The notes under the pieces were generated by a model that was not told the origin of the DNA, ran no database searches, and saw nothing but the letters and a program-made list of their open reading frames with translations. 64,000 bases of DNA, from NCBI RefSeq assembly GCF_001428805.1, contig NZ_LMIS01000001.1:3575908-3639907 (forward strand), given 5' to 3'. The position numbers and the translations under genes were made by a program. The stretch comes from Aeromicrobium sp. Root236. GTDB taxonomy: Bacteria > Actinomycetota > Actinomycetes > Propionibacteriales > Nocardioidaceae. Below are positions 16,059-25,411 of the stretch, piece by piece. Position 1 is the stretch's first letter. Each line of letters begins with the position of its first letter.

Positions 16059-19000
16059 ACGCGAAGGGCTCGCTTGCCTGGTCGTACGGGCGACGTGTCA
16101 TCGGTCTGATCGTGGGTGTGGTCGCTGGCGCTGCTGCCGTGGCCGGCGGGCTTGCGGTTGCGGATTCGCGTGACTACGACGGGTCACTGGCACGTACCGC
16201 CGCCGCGTGGTGGTCGATTCTGGGCGTGCTTGTCGTCGTCGCGATCACGCTGTTGGCGACCCGAACGTTCAGCACCGACTCTCGTGCCAACCCTGAAAAG
16301 TGGCTCAGGCATGGGTGGTTGAGATGGGTCACCCTCGCAGTCGCCGTCGTTCCTGTCGTGATTCTCGGCGGCTGGGCAACGCCGAAGTCGGGTCCGAGCA
16401 TCGTTCGGCTCGAGCTCGCCGGTTCTGCGCGCGAGGCCGCAAAGATCTCGTATGACTCTGGTGTCCTGGAGGCGGCGCTTCGAGCCGACTGCGCGTTCAT
16501 CGCTTCGTACGTCCTGCTGCTCGTGTTCTTGACGCGATGGGCTGGTTGCTACTACCGATTGGAACGACTCCGCCGGGCGCGAGTTGCCCTGTCGTTCGCC
16601 ATCCTCGGGGCGGGTGCTTTCGACCTTCTCGAGAACGGGCTCATGGCCCTCGGGGACAACCATTCGTGGTGGGAGAAGCGCGACCTCACGTGGGAGATCG
16701 CAGCAACGTGCGCATGGGCCAAGTTCGCCATCGTGTTCGTGGCCGCCGTCTACGTGTGCGGTGGCGTGTGGGCCTGGCTCTTCACGCCCCCCTGGGTCCG
16801 CAAAGCTTCATGGGCGCTGCCCGAGGCCGCTCCGGCCTCGGATGATGACTCGACGGCGACCAGGAGAAGCGACAAGCCTTTCGGGATTGCCCTGTCGGGT
16901 GGGGGCATCCGCGCCTCGTCGATCTCCCTTGGGGCGTTGCAGGTCTTGGAGGGCGGGGACGGTCGGCGCCACAATTTCGGGTGGGACAGCGCCTCCGTGG
17001 TCACCGCGGTGTCCGGTGGCTCCAACATGGCCGCAGGCTTCAGTCTCGCCCGCTCGTACTACGACACGGAGGTGTACGGCGCGCAGGATCGTCTCGACCC
17101 GCCCGCCACTGACGTTCCTGGAGCAGAGCGTCCGCCCGAGACGCTTCGAACACCATGGTCGATGCAGTCCGGCATGACGCTCGAGGAGGAGCACCTCTTC
17201 GCCAACCTGGGCTATCTGCTCGCTTCCAGTCCACGGGCTACGGCGGACAGCTCGGAGGCCCCTGCGACGGATGCCGAGATCGCCGCGGATGACACCCCGG
17301 CCGCCAAATCGCAGACCTACCGACCCTCCGCCATCGCGACCGTGCTCGCGGGATTCCTCTTGAATGCCGCCGTGCTGAGTGCGTTCTTGTGGGTGCTCGT
17401 GACCCCGTTCGGCTGGCTCCTTTCGCAATTGAATGACGGGCCCTTGAACGACAAGGATCACGAGAAACTCCTCGCTTGTCACAACCTGGTCTTCCCGGGT
17501 CTGGCGCTGGTGGCCGCGGGAGTGCTGCTCGTCATGGTGTGGGTGCTGCTGGGCCAGTTCCTGAGCCGCGATGTTGCCAGCAACACCAAGAAGCAGGGCT
17601 TGTTCCGGTCATGCATGTATGCCGGGTACGGGTCGTTGGCCTTGGGAATCGTGCTGCTGGTGGGCCTCTACGGCTTGCCGAAGCTTGCGGGATGGCTGGA
17701 CTCCGGTGTGCCGACATTCTCGGGGACCGCCGCGGGACTGGGAGGAGTGCTGGGCGCGGCAGCTCGAATCGTCAAGAAGCCCGGTGCCAAGTTTGCGCCC
17801 TACATCGGCGGTGCTGCCTTCATCGTGTTCGCCACGTTGATCGCGGGCCTGTGGACGGGGCGGAGCGCGAGCATGAAAGTGGTGTGGTCGTCCTTCCTGC
17901 CTGGCGAACATCAGCAGTCAGGGTGGTGGTGGGTGATCGTTGTGGTCCTGCTCGTGGCCGTACAGCTGTTCTTCAGCCCGGAACGATGGTCGCTTGCGGC
18001 GTTCTACCGCGGCAAGCTCCGCATCGGCTATGCCACGTACCGAACCGACAAACCGTGCGCTCCCGGCGAGGTGAAGCTCTCGGTCTATCAGAACGACAAC
18101 GCGACGAGCGACAAGCATCTGCGTGAGCCCTGGCTGCACTCGTTCCGCCAGGCTGGCAGGCCCTCGACGCCGCTGACCGTCTGCGCCACGGCGACAGTGT
18201 CTTCGCGGTCAGTCAAGACGCATTACGGCATCCCGGCGTTGAGCGTCACCTTTGATCCACAGCACGTCGCAGTTCACGTGCCGACCAGCGACCACGGCAG
18301 CTGGAGCGTGCACCAAGCACCGACCGAGGTCATCAACGCGATGGGAGCAGCCGGGCACAAGCGCGTGACGACCATGCTTGCCGTCGCGATTGCGAGCGCC
18401 GCGGTCTCTCCGGCGATGGGCAGGATCAAGATCGGCCCCACAAGGATGCTTCTGGCCTTCGCCAACATTCGGCTGGGTGTCTGGATGCCCAACCCTCGGT
18501 ACGCAAACGCGTACGTCGATGGGAGCGCCGATCCGGGTCCGATGACCGAGCTTTCGCACGAGAACCGTGTGGCGCAACCGATCGGATATCCACCGACAGG
18601 TCTCGGCTACTTGTTCAAGGAGTTTCTCGGCATCCACGACTTGAGCGACCCGTACGTCTACATGACCGACGGAGGGCACTGGGAGAACACTGGTCTGGTG
18701 GAGATGCTCCGTCGCAAGGACATCCAAGAAGTCGTGTGTATCGATGCCGACTGCGGCTCCTTGGTGGCAACCAGCTCTCTGGGCAAGGCCATGGACCTCG
18801 CGCCCCTGGAGTGTGACGTGCACATCCAGGCGAATCTCGACCCGCTGCGTTCAACCGCGTCAGTGGATGGCCGCGGATACTCAGTGCGCACCACCACTGT
18901 CGGCTTTTTCAGGCGGGGCTCTGAATGGGACAACGCCGGCGTGATCTGGTACTCGAAGCCGGGCTTGACGAAGGACATGCCGGCCTCGATGCTCGGCTAC

Positions 19001-19366
19001 CGAGAGACCCACCCGGACTACCCGACGATCACGACGAACGACCAGTTCTTCGACAGCTCGACGTACATCGCGTACCGAGAGCTGGGGCGCTACAACGGCC
19101 GGCAGATATTGGCCGCCCGCAATGCGTTGGTCGACTTCCTGGCAGAAATTCGCGTGACCAAGTCCAGGAAGGTGCTCGGCAGTCTCGACAAGGCGCTGAA
19201 AGCGAAGCAGCACTGGGCCGTCGATGACCTCGTGCACGCCATGCATTTCGTCATTGGCGAGAAGCACAAGGTGGCGTTCCTCCAGGGCGTCGCCCGAACC
19301 CTTGCGGGAACGACCGCGAAGACTGCGGACCCGATTGCCGCGGACAACGTGAACCTGGTCGGTTGA
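16055..19366 (+). CDS. Membrane-embedded patatin/cPLA2-like phospholipase
   Basis: 1103 residues from GTG 16055; GTG 16046 is also possible. Several membrane helices occupy residues 1-245. A patatin-type hydrolase domain begins with the oxyanion motif GIALSGGGIRASS (about 276) and the nucleophile region VSGGSN (about 322). The catalytic Asp motif, DGGHWENTGLVEML, appears only at about 871. Between them, residues about 430-645 contain five more membrane helices, so the lipase fold is interrupted by a membrane insert. The serine/aspartate dyad chemistry predicts cleavage of lipid acyl esters; the substrate is unknown. It stands alone between the DUF664 gene and the putative-Ig protein. Confidence 0.8.
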   Translation: MNAKGSLAWSYGRRVIGLIVGVVAGAAAVAGGLAVADSRDYDGSLARTAAAWWSILGVLVVVAITLLATRTFSTDSRANPEKWLRHGWLRWVTLAVAVVPVVILGGWATPKSGPSIVRLELAGSAREAAKISYDSGVLEAALRADCAFIASYVLLLVFLTRWAGCYYRLERLRRARVALSFAILGAGAFDLLENGLMALGDNHSWWEKRDLTWEIAATCAWAKFAIVFVAAVYVCGGVWAWLFTPPWVRKASWALPEAAPASDDDSTATRRSDKPFGIALSGGGIRASSISLGALQVLEGGDGRRHNFGWDSASVVTAVSGGSNMAAGFSLARSYYDTEVYGAQDRLDPPATDVPGAERPPETLRTPWSMQSGMTLEEEHLFANLGYLLASSPRATADSSEAPATDAEIAADDTPAAKSQTYRPSAIATVLAGFLLNAAVLSAFLWVLVTPFGWLLSQLNDGPLNDKDHEKLLACHNLVFPGLALVAAGVLLVMVWVLLGQFLSRDVASNTKKQGLFRSCMYAGYGSLALGIVLLVGLYGLPKLAGWLDSGVPTFSGTAAGLGGVLGAAARIVKKPGAKFAPYIGGAAFIVFATLIAGLWTGRSASMKVVWSSFLPGEHQQSGWWWVIVVVLLVAVQLFFSPERWSLAAFYRGKLRIGYATYRTDKPCAPGEVKLSVYQNDNATSDKHLREPWLHSFRQAGRPSTPLTVCATATVSSRSVKTHYGIPALSVTFDPQHVAVHVPTSDHGSWSVHQAPTEVINAMGAAGHKRVTTMLAVAIASAAVSPAMGRIKIGPTRMLLAFANIRLGVWMPNPRYANAYVDGSADPGPMTELSHENRVAQPIGYPPTGLGYLFKEFLGIHDLSDPYVYMTDGGHWENTGLVEMLRRKDIQEVVCIDADCGSLVATSSLGKAMDLAPLECDVHIQANLDPLRSTASVDGRGYSVRTTTVGFFRRGSEWDNAGVIWYSKPGLTKDMPASMLGYRETHPDYPTITTNDQFFDSSTYIAYRELGRYNGRQILAARNALVDFLAEIRVTKSRKVLGSLDKALKAKQHWAVDDLVHAMHFVIGEKHKVAFLQGVARTLAGTTAKTADPIAADNVNLVG

Positions 19367-19391
19367 CGGTCTGGCACGCGCGTCAGAGATC

Positions 19392-19434
19392 CGTGCTGGC
19401 ACGGACGACTCGGTGGGTCGAACTCCCTTAGCGT
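19392..19434 (+). promoter_or_regulatory. Shared palindrome-promoter element, copy 3
   Basis: CGTGCTGGCACGGACGAC at 19392-19409, 19 bases, then TAGCGT (19429-19434). The start codon of the putative-Ig gene is 28 bases past the -10. Outside the 18-mer and the -10, this copy shows little similarity to copies 1 and 2, which argues for function rather than recent duplication. Confidence 0.7.
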
Positions 19435-19461
19435 CGTACGCAATCGAACAGGGAGACGGTC

Positions 19462-21321
19462 ATGCGTCGAGTTGTCTTGGCAGTGGTTGCGGCGTTGGTC
19501 ATGGGCAGTTTCGTTATCGTCGAATCGGGCAGCGCGACGGCTGACGTCAGCGCGAGGGTCGACACCAGTGCGACGGCCGCCGCGTACGTGTCGCCGCAGC
19601 AGTACTGCAACAACACCACTCGAACCATCACGTTCCAGACGTCGCCGACCTCGGTGGTCACCGCGGACTGGTGCCTCTGGGGGCCACCGACGACCGCGAC
19701 GAACACCGCCACCTTCAGGCTTGCGATGGGGGTCGTGTCCCCGGTCCCGTTCACGTCATGCGGGCCAACCAGCTGCGGTGACGTGTCCATCGGCGCCGGC
19801 ACCGTGCCGCCCGGCACCACGATCACCGGCGGGACCTGCACGAACGACTCAAACGGCTCTGATTGCTACATCACTGTCAGCGCGGCTGTCTCCTGCGAGA
19901 GCTCAGGCTCTGGCCCCGCGACCACCCTCGCCCAGTTCCCGCTCGTCCTGAAGGCGAACCCGACCCGAGGCAACCCGACCTTCACCTCTGCGGTCCAGGC
20001 GTTCGAGCTGCAATGCACGCCGACGATCACGACCACATCGCTTCCGGACGCGCACAAGCTCGCCACCTACAGCCAGGGCCTCACTGCCGAAGGCGGGCAG
20101 GGCTCCTACACTTGGGACCTCGTCTCGGGGACGCTGCCACCGGGATTCTCGCTCACGTCCGATGGCCGTCTCGGCGGTGGGACGAACACCCTCGGGACGT
20201 GGACCTTCACCGTACGGGTGACTGAGTCACTCTTGCACAACTCTGACACGCAGGAACTCACCCTCAAGGTCACCCCGAATCCGATACAGATCGTGAGCCC
20301 GACGCTGCCCGATGGCGTCGTATACACCGCCTACACCGCGCACACCCTCGCCTTTGGCGGAGACGGCCCCATCACGTGGTCCATCGCGTCTGGCGCACTC
20401 CCCACCGGGGTCACGTTCTCCTCCGCCGGCAACTTCGCCGGTACGCCGACGAGCGTGGGCACCTCGACCTTCACCGTCCGGGCGACCGACGGCGACACGA
20501 CGCAAACGCTCCCGATCAGCATCACGATCAAACCGATGACGATCACGACCAGCTCGCTGCCACAAGCGCCGGTCTATGCCGCCTACAAGCAGGCGTTCAC
20601 CGTGCTCGGCGGCAAGAAGACGTACGTCTGGAAGGTCGCCGCAGGCAGCACCTTGCCGAAGGGGTTGTACCTCAGCACCGCGGGAGTCCTGTCGGGTACG
20701 CCCACCGTGATGGGTTCGACCACCGTCACGATTCAGGTCACCGACGCTGCCAGACCGGCCAACGTCGCCACGAAGACGTTCACCATCAATGTCGTGCCGA
20801 TGAGTGTTGCGACGTCGTCGCTTCCCGCAGCGCCGGTTGGCCGGACCTATTCGACGACGCTCAAGACGTCTGGTGGCAAGCCGACGTTGAAATGGGTCAT
20901 CACCTCTGGTGCCTTGCCCGCCGGGCTGAAGTTGGCCAGCGGCGGCCAGATCACGGGGGTGCCGACGACCGTGGGCACGTCGACGTTCACGGTGCTCGTG
21001 ACCGACGCCGCGGTGCCGCACGGGACGGCGAGCGCGACGTTGTCGCTGACCGTCACCCCGATGTCGATCGTCACGACCAGCCTTCCCGCGGGCACGGCGA
21101 AGAGGTACTACACCACCAAGCTCGCGTTCAGCGGCGGCAAGGGCACCCTGGTCTCCACGATCTCGGCCGGCGCACTCCCGCCCGGCGTGCGCCTGGCCAC
21201 CAGCGGCACGATCTCTGGCACGCCGACGGCGGCAGGTACGTACACCTTCACCGTGAGCGTCCGCGACGCCTCGACGCCCGCGAACGTCGCCACCAGGACG
21301 TTGACCCTCACGATCGGCTGA
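19462..21321 (+). CDS. Secreted protein with five putative-Ig (He_PIG) repeats
   Basis: 619 residues. Signal peptide at 1-27 (MRRVVLAVVAALVMG core). Residues about 30-185 are a Cys-rich N-terminal domain (Cys in pairs: SCGPTSCGD, GTCTNDSNGSDC, SCESS). Residues about 190-619 are five tandem modules of about 85 residues, each with the He_PIG signature L..G.LP.GL.L...G.ISGTPT..GT.TFTV. No anchor is seen. A cell-surface or matrix role is plausible; nothing more can be read. AGGGAGAC precedes the ATG. It ends 106 bases before tadA and may be read through into it, although it carries its own element (copy 3). Confidence 0.83.
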   Translation: MRRVVLAVVAALVMGSFVIVESGSATADVSARVDTSATAAAYVSPQQYCNNTTRTITFQTSPTSVVTADWCLWGPPTTATNTATFRLAMGVVSPVPFTSCGPTSCGDVSIGAGTVPPGTTITGGTCTNDSNGSDCYITVSAAVSCESSGSGPATTLAQFPLVLKANPTRGNPTFTSAVQAFELQCTPTITTTSLPDAHKLATYSQGLTAEGGQGSYTWDLVSGTLPPGFSLTSDGRLGGGTNTLGTWTFTVRVTESLLHNSDTQELTLKVTPNPIQIVSPTLPDGVVYTAYTAHTLAFGGDGPITWSIASGALPTGVTFSSAGNFAGTPTSVGTSTFTVRATDGDTTQTLPISITIKPMTITTSSLPQAPVYAAYKQAFTVLGGKKTYVWKVAAGSTLPKGLYLSTAGVLSGTPTVMGSTTVTIQVTDAARPANVATKTFTINVVPMSVATSSLPAAPVGRTYSTTLKTSGGKPTLKWVITSGALPAGLKLASGGQITGVPTTVGTSTFTVLVTDAAVPHGTASATLSLTVTPMSIVTTSLPAGTAKRYYTTKLAFSGGKGTLVSTISAGALPPGVRLATSGTISGTPTAAGTYTFTVSVRDASTPANVATRTLTLTIG

Positions 21322-21427
21322 CACCTCAGCGCCGTTGTTCCACAGATCTTCGCGACGGCCCTTCACAAACCGCACGAGGTTCGACAAGATCATCGGAGTC
21401 ACTTCTTCGGGGGAAGAGGTTCTGGGA

Positions 21428-22666
21428 GTGGAATCGTCGACGTCGGCCCTGTCCGACCGCGTGCGCGATCTCGTGCGCCAACGCCGCATCGACCCGCGCA
21501 CCGACGCGGTGTCCGTACGCCAGGCAGCCCTCGACGTCATCGCGGAGCACGAGTCCCGCAGCCTGACCGGCGCCGTACGCTCGCTCGACGAGCCGGAGCT
21601 CGTGATCGGCCAGATCGTCGCCGACGTGTCCGGGTTCGGGCCGCTGCAGCAGTTCCTCGACGACGACACGGTCGAGGAGATCTGGATCAACGATCCCTCC
21701 CGCGTCTTCATCGCACGCGGCGGCCGGCACGAGCTGACCTCGTTGATCCTCACCGCCGAGCAGGTCCGCGAGCTCGTCGAGCGCATGCTGAGCTCCTCGG
21801 GCCGGCGCCTCGACATCAGCCAGCCGTTCGTCGATGCGATGCTGCCCGGCGGCCACCGCCTGCATGTCGTGCTCGACGGCATCTCGCGAGGCTTCGCCGC
21901 CGTCAACATCCGCAAGTTCGTCGCACGCGCCCACTCGCTCACAGATCTCGTCGCGCTCGGCACCCTCGACGAGCAGAGTGCCGCGTTCCTCGATGCGAGC
22001 GTCATCGCCGGCCTCAACATCGTCGTCTCCGGGGGTACGCAGGCCGGCAAGACGACCCTGCTCAACTGCTTGGCCGCGTCCATCCCGGGATCCCAGCGGC
22101 TCGTCTCGGTCGAAGAGGTCTTCGAGCTGCAGTGCGGGCACCCGGACTGGGTGGCGATGCAGACACGACAGGCGGGGCTCGAGGGTACGGGCGAGATCTC
22201 GCTGCGCGTCCTCGTCAAGGAGGCGCTGCGCATGCGGCCGTCCCGGATCATCGTCGGCGAGGTCAGGGCCGCCGAGTGCCTCGACCTGTTGCTCGCGCTC
22301 AACGCCGGGCTGCCCGGCATGGCCAGCATCCACGCCAATTCTGCGCGGCAAGCACTGGTCAAGATGTGCACGCTCCCGCTGCTCGCCGGCGACAACATCG
22401 GTTCGAGGTTCGTCGTCCCGACCGTCGCCTCGTCGGTCGACCTCGTGGTCCACACGGGCATCGACGCCGACGGGTCCCGCGCCGTCCGCGAGATCGTCGC
22501 GGTGACCGGCCGGGTCGAGAACGACCTCATTGAGTCCGAGCCGGTGTTCGTACGCCGCGCGGGCCGGCTCGAGCGTGGACACGGCGTGCCGTTCCGCCGT
22601 GACGCCTACGAACAGGTCGGCATCGACCTCGACGATGTGTTGGGGGTCGGTCGATGGGTGCCCTGA
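21428..22666 (+). CDS. tadA: Tad pilus secretion ATPase TadA/CpaF
   Basis: 412 residues. Hexameric ATPase that powers assembly of Flp/Tad-type pili at the cytoplasmic membrane. Walker A GGTQAGKTTLLN at about 202, Walker B RIIVGEVRAAE, and the His box GMASIHANS are present. The GTG start at 21428 is chosen because GGGGGAAGAGG lies 8 bases upstream; the open frame extends further up to 21335. It overlaps tadB by 13 bases. No tadZ/cpaE-like gene precedes it, where one is usually found in actinobacteria; a secreted putative-Ig gene is there instead. Confidence 0.92.
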   Translation: MESSTSALSDRVRDLVRQRRIDPRTDAVSVRQAALDVIAEHESRSLTGAVRSLDEPELVIGQIVADVSGFGPLQQFLDDDTVEEIWINDPSRVFIARGGRHELTSLILTAEQVRELVERMLSSSGRRLDISQPFVDAMLPGGHRLHVVLDGISRGFAAVNIRKFVARAHSLTDLVALGTLDEQSAAFLDASVIAGLNIVVSGGTQAGKTTLLNCLAASIPGSQRLVSVEEVFELQCGHPDWVAMQTRQAGLEGTGEISLRVLVKEALRMRPSRIIVGEVRAAECLDLLLALNAGLPGMASIHANSARQALVKMCTLPLLAGDNIGSRFVVPTVASSVDLVVHTGIDADGSRAVREIVAVTGRVENDLIESEPVFVRRAGRLERGHGVPFRRDAYEQVGIDLDDVLGVGRWVP

Positions 22667-23514
22667 TCGGCTTGATGGCCGGCACCGGCCTGCTGCTGAT
22701 CGGCTGGGCGCTTGCCGAGCCTGGTTGGCGGCCGGCTCGTCGCAGTGCGCGGCGCACCAGTCGCCTCGCTGACCTGCTGGCACGCGCTGGTGTCGAAGGC
22801 GTCTCCCCGGCACAGGTCGTCGGCATGTGCGTCGTGGCCTTCGTGCTCGGGGCCGTGGTCCTGACCGCAGCCTCGGGCGTACCTGCGATCGGGGTCATCT
22901 TCGGCCTGATGGCAGGTGCCGTACCCATCGCGATCCTGCGTGGACGAGCCGAGCGACGAGCCGGCGAGCACGCCGCCCTGTGGCCCGACGCCGTCGACAA
23001 CCTCTCGTCCGCCGTACGTGCCGGGCTCTCGTTGCCAGAGGCCTTGATGCAGCTGGGGGAGCGCGGCCCCGAGGGTCTCCGAGCGCCGTTCGGCCAGTTC
23101 GGCCGCGACTACCAGGCCACCGGACGCTTCCACGACTCCCTCGATCTGCTCAAGGCGCGGCTGGCCGATCCGGTGGGGGACCGGGTCATCGAGGCGCTCC
23201 GCATTGCACGCGAGGTCGGTGGCGGTGACCTCGGACGCATGCTGCGGTCGCTCTCGGGCTTCCTGCGCGACGACCTCCGTACGCGCGGAGAGCTCGAGTC
23301 GCGCCAGTCCTGGACCGTCAACGGTGCGCGCCTCGCGGTGGCTGCTCCCTGGGGCGTCCTGCTGTTCATGTGCCTGCAGCAGGACGTCGTCGAACGCTTC
23401 GCGACAACCACGGGACTGATCGTGCTCGTCAGTGGTGCGGTTCTCTGTGTCGTGGCCTATCGGCTCATGCTCTGGATCGGCCGGCTGCCCACCGAGAAGC
23501 GGATCCTGGCGTGA
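22654..23514 (+). CDS. tadB: Tad pilus inner-membrane platform protein TadB
   Basis: 286 residues. Membrane helices at the N-terminus (about 1-20), near 50-90 and at the C-terminus flank a type II secretion F domain (PDAVDNLSSAVRAGLSLPEAL, about 108-128). It forms the membrane platform for pilus polymerisation with TadC. The ATG lies inside the end of tadA, and its stop overlaps the tadC GTG (GTGA), so the operon is tightly coupled. Confidence 0.9.
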   Translation: MGALIGLMAGTGLLLIGWALAEPGWRPARRSARRTSRLADLLARAGVEGVSPAQVVGMCVVAFVLGAVVLTAASGVPAIGVIFGLMAGAVPIAILRGRAERRAGEHAALWPDAVDNLSSAVRAGLSLPEALMQLGERGPEGLRAPFGQFGRDYQATGRFHDSLDLLKARLADPVGDRVIEALRIAREVGGGDLGRMLRSLSGFLRDDLRTRGELESRQSWTVNGARLAVAAPWGVLLFMCLQQDVVERFATTTGLIVLVSGAVLCVVAYRLMLWIGRLPTEKRILA

Positions 23515-24425
23515 CCGGGGCGATGATCGGGTTGCTGCTCTCCAGCGGTCTTCTCCTGGTCGCTTCCGGCTGGGCGCGCACGAGACGACCGTCGCTCGAC
23601 CAACGGTTGAGTCCCTACCTGCGCGACGTCCATCCGTACGCCGTCGTGCCCGGCCGGTCCCACGGTGTCGTGGACGCGGTGTTCGGACCGTCGGTGCGCC
23701 GAGCCGGGCAGGTCGTGGGTGACCTCGTCGGCGGTTCCGCGAGCGTGTCGCGACGCCTCGTACGGCTGGGGTCGACCATGACGGTCGAGGACTTCCGCAT
23801 CCAGCAGGTGCTGTGGGGCGCGACCGGGCTCGCCGGCGCGGTCGGCATCTCGGCGCTGCTGTGGTCCGAGCGGGACACGGGCGTCCCGGTGCTGCTCGTC
23901 ATCTGCGTGATCGGCTTCGTGAGCGGCGTCCTGATGTGCGACAACCACCTGTCCGGCCGGGTGAAGGCTCACGAGCAGGAGCTGCAGGCGGAGTTCCCGG
24001 TGGTCGCCGACCTTCTGGCCCTCGCAGTGGCTGCAGGCGAGAGCCCCGTCGCCGGGCTCGAACGCATCATGAAGGTCTGCCACGGCGCCTTGTCCGACGA
24101 GCTGGCCCGAGTCGTCGCCGACATCCGTACCGGGACCGCCATGGCGCAGGCGTTCGACGGCCTTGCCGCGCGCACTGGCGTCACGAGCATCGCGCGATTC
24201 GCCGAAGGCCTGGCCATCGCGGTCGAACGCGGCACGCCGCTCGTCGACGTGCTGCACGCCCAGGCGGCGGACGTACGCGAAGCCGGTCGGCGCGAGCTGA
24301 TGGAGGCGGGCGGTCGCAAGGAGGTCGCGATGATGGTGCCGGTCGTGTTCCTGATCCTTCCGGTGACCATCGTCTTCGCGTTCTATCCCGGCTACATCGG
24401 ACTCCACCTGACCTCAGGTATGTAG
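23511..24425 (+). CDS. tadC: Tad pilus inner-membrane platform protein TadC
   Basis: 304 residues, the second type II secretion F-domain protein of the operon. N-terminal helix, paired helices around residues 100-140, the F domain (EFPVVADLLALAVAAGESPVAGLERI, split here only to show its key PVVADLLALA), and a C-terminal helix (MVPVVFLILPVTIVFAFYPG). GTG start overlapping the tadB stop by 4 bases. Partner of TadB in the platform. Confidence 0.9.
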   Translation: MTGAMIGLLLSSGLLLVASGWARTRRPSLDQRLSPYLRDVHPYAVVPGRSHGVVDAVFGPSVRRAGQVVGDLVGGSASVSRRLVRLGSTMTVEDFRIQQVLWGATGLAGAVGISALLWSERDTGVPVLLVICVIGFVSGVLMCDNHLSGRVKAHEQELQAEFPVVADLLALAVAAGESPVAGLERIMKVCHGALSDELARVVADIRTGTAMAQAFDGLAARTGVTSIARFAEGLAIAVERGTPLVDVLHAQAADVREAGRRELMEAGGRKEVAMMVPVVFLILPVTIVFAFYPGYIGLHLTSGM

Positions 24426-24437
24426 GAAGGAACTCAC

Positions 24438-24599
24438 ATGTGGCAATTCCGATCTCCTCGTCATGACGAGCGTGGCGACGTGCCGGGCTGGGTCATGATC
24501 ACCGTGATGAGCGCCGGAATCGTGGCCGTGCTGTCGGCGGTCGCCGGCCCGCAGCTGCGCCAGATGCTGACCCAGGCCCTGTCGGCGGTCGGCGGCTGA
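24438..24599 (+). CDS. 53-residue Flp-pilin-like peptide
   Basis: A short gene with AGGAAGG 6 bases before its ATG. The peptide begins MWQFRSPRHDERGD and then has a hydrophobic helix (VPGWVMITVMSAGIVAVLSA) and an amphipathic tail. Size, position directly after tadC and before the TadE-like genes, and the charged N-terminus followed by a hydrophobic segment fit an Flp-type major pilin or pseudopilin. The usual GN(E)...Y processing motif is not obvious, so the exact role is uncertain; it might instead be an assembly peptide. Confidence 0.65.
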   Translation: MWQFRSPRHDERGDVPGWVMITVMSAGIVAVLSAVAGPQLRQMLTQALSAVGG

Positions 24600-24602
24600 G
24601 TC

Positions 24603-24989
24603 ATGGGCCGGGCCACTCGCGAGCGCGGGGCGGCAGTCGTCGACTTCGTGCTCATCATGGTGCTGCTCGTCCCGCTGGTGCTCGGGGTGGCACAGGTGGC
24701 GCTCGTGCTGCACGTCCGCAACACGGCTGCGGCGGCAGCGTCCGAGGGCGCCCGGTCTGCCGCCCCGCTCGGAGCCACGCCCGCTGACGGCGCGGCGCGC
24801 ACCCGCGCCATGATTCGCGAGGCGCTCGCCGACCGTTACGCCGATGACGTGACCGCGACTCGCACGTCGATCGGCGGGATGCCGGGCACCGAGGTCGTCG
24901 TACGTGCTCGTGTCCCAGCGCTCGGCCTCTTCGGGCCTTCGGTCCCGATCACCGTGCGTGGCCACGCGGTGAGCGACGTCGAACCATGA
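24603..24989 (+). CDS. TadE-like pseudopilin 1
   Basis: 128 residues. Short basic N-terminus (RATRERGAAVVDF) followed by one hydrophobic helix (VLIMVLLVPLVLGVAQVAL), the hallmark of TadE-like proteins, then an extracytoplasmic domain beginning VRNTAAAAASEGAR. Predicted minor pilin of the Tad pilus. Starts 3 bases after the pilin candidate; its last codons overlap the next gene (ATGA). Confidence 0.85.
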   Translation: MGRATRERGAAVVDFVLIMVLLVPLVLGVAQVALVLHVRNTAAAAASEGARSAAPLGATPADGAARTRAMIREALADRYADDVTATRTSIGGMPGTEVVVRARVPALGLFGPSVPITVRGHAVSDVEP

Positions 24990-25411
24990 ACCGGGAGGAA
25001 GGCACCGCCACGGTCGAGTTCGTTTGGCTCTCGATCCTGCTCCTCGTGCCCTTCGTCTACATCCTCGTCGCGGTGTTCGACGCCCAGCGCGCGTCGTACG
25101 GGGTGTCGACGGCGAGTCGTTCGGCGGCACGAGCGTTCCTGCAAGCGCCGGACCCGGCGTCCGGCGAACAACGCGCGAGGCTGGCCGCGCGGGTGGCGCT
25201 CGACGACCAGGGCCTGGCCGCCGCGAGCGTCCAGATCACCTGTCTGCCCTCTCCGGCGGACTGCCTCCGGCCCGGGTCGTCGGTCCGGGTCGTCGTGCGT
25301 ACGACCCAGCAGCTGCCGCTCACGCCGAGCGCGCTCGGTTCGCAGCTCGGCGGCATCACGGTCGACAGCACGCACACGGAGCCCTACGGCACCTATCGGA
25401 GGGAGCGGTGA
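24986..25411 (+). CDS. TadE-like pseudopilin 2
   Basis: 141 residues. N-terminal EEGTATVEFVWLSILLLVPFV matches the TadE-like pattern with a Glu at the expected +5-like position of the hydrophobic segment. The remaining domain has two Cys (TCLPSPADC) that could form a disulfide outside the cell. Its ATG overlaps the previous stop and its stop overlaps the TadG-like GTG, so it is coupled on both sides. Confidence 0.85.
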   Translation: MNREEGTATVEFVWLSILLLVPFVYILVAVFDAQRASYGVSTASRSAARAFLQAPDPASGEQRARLAARVALDDQGLAAASVQITCLPSPADCLRPGSSVRVVVRTTQQLPLTPSALGSQLGGITVDSTHTEPYGTYRRER

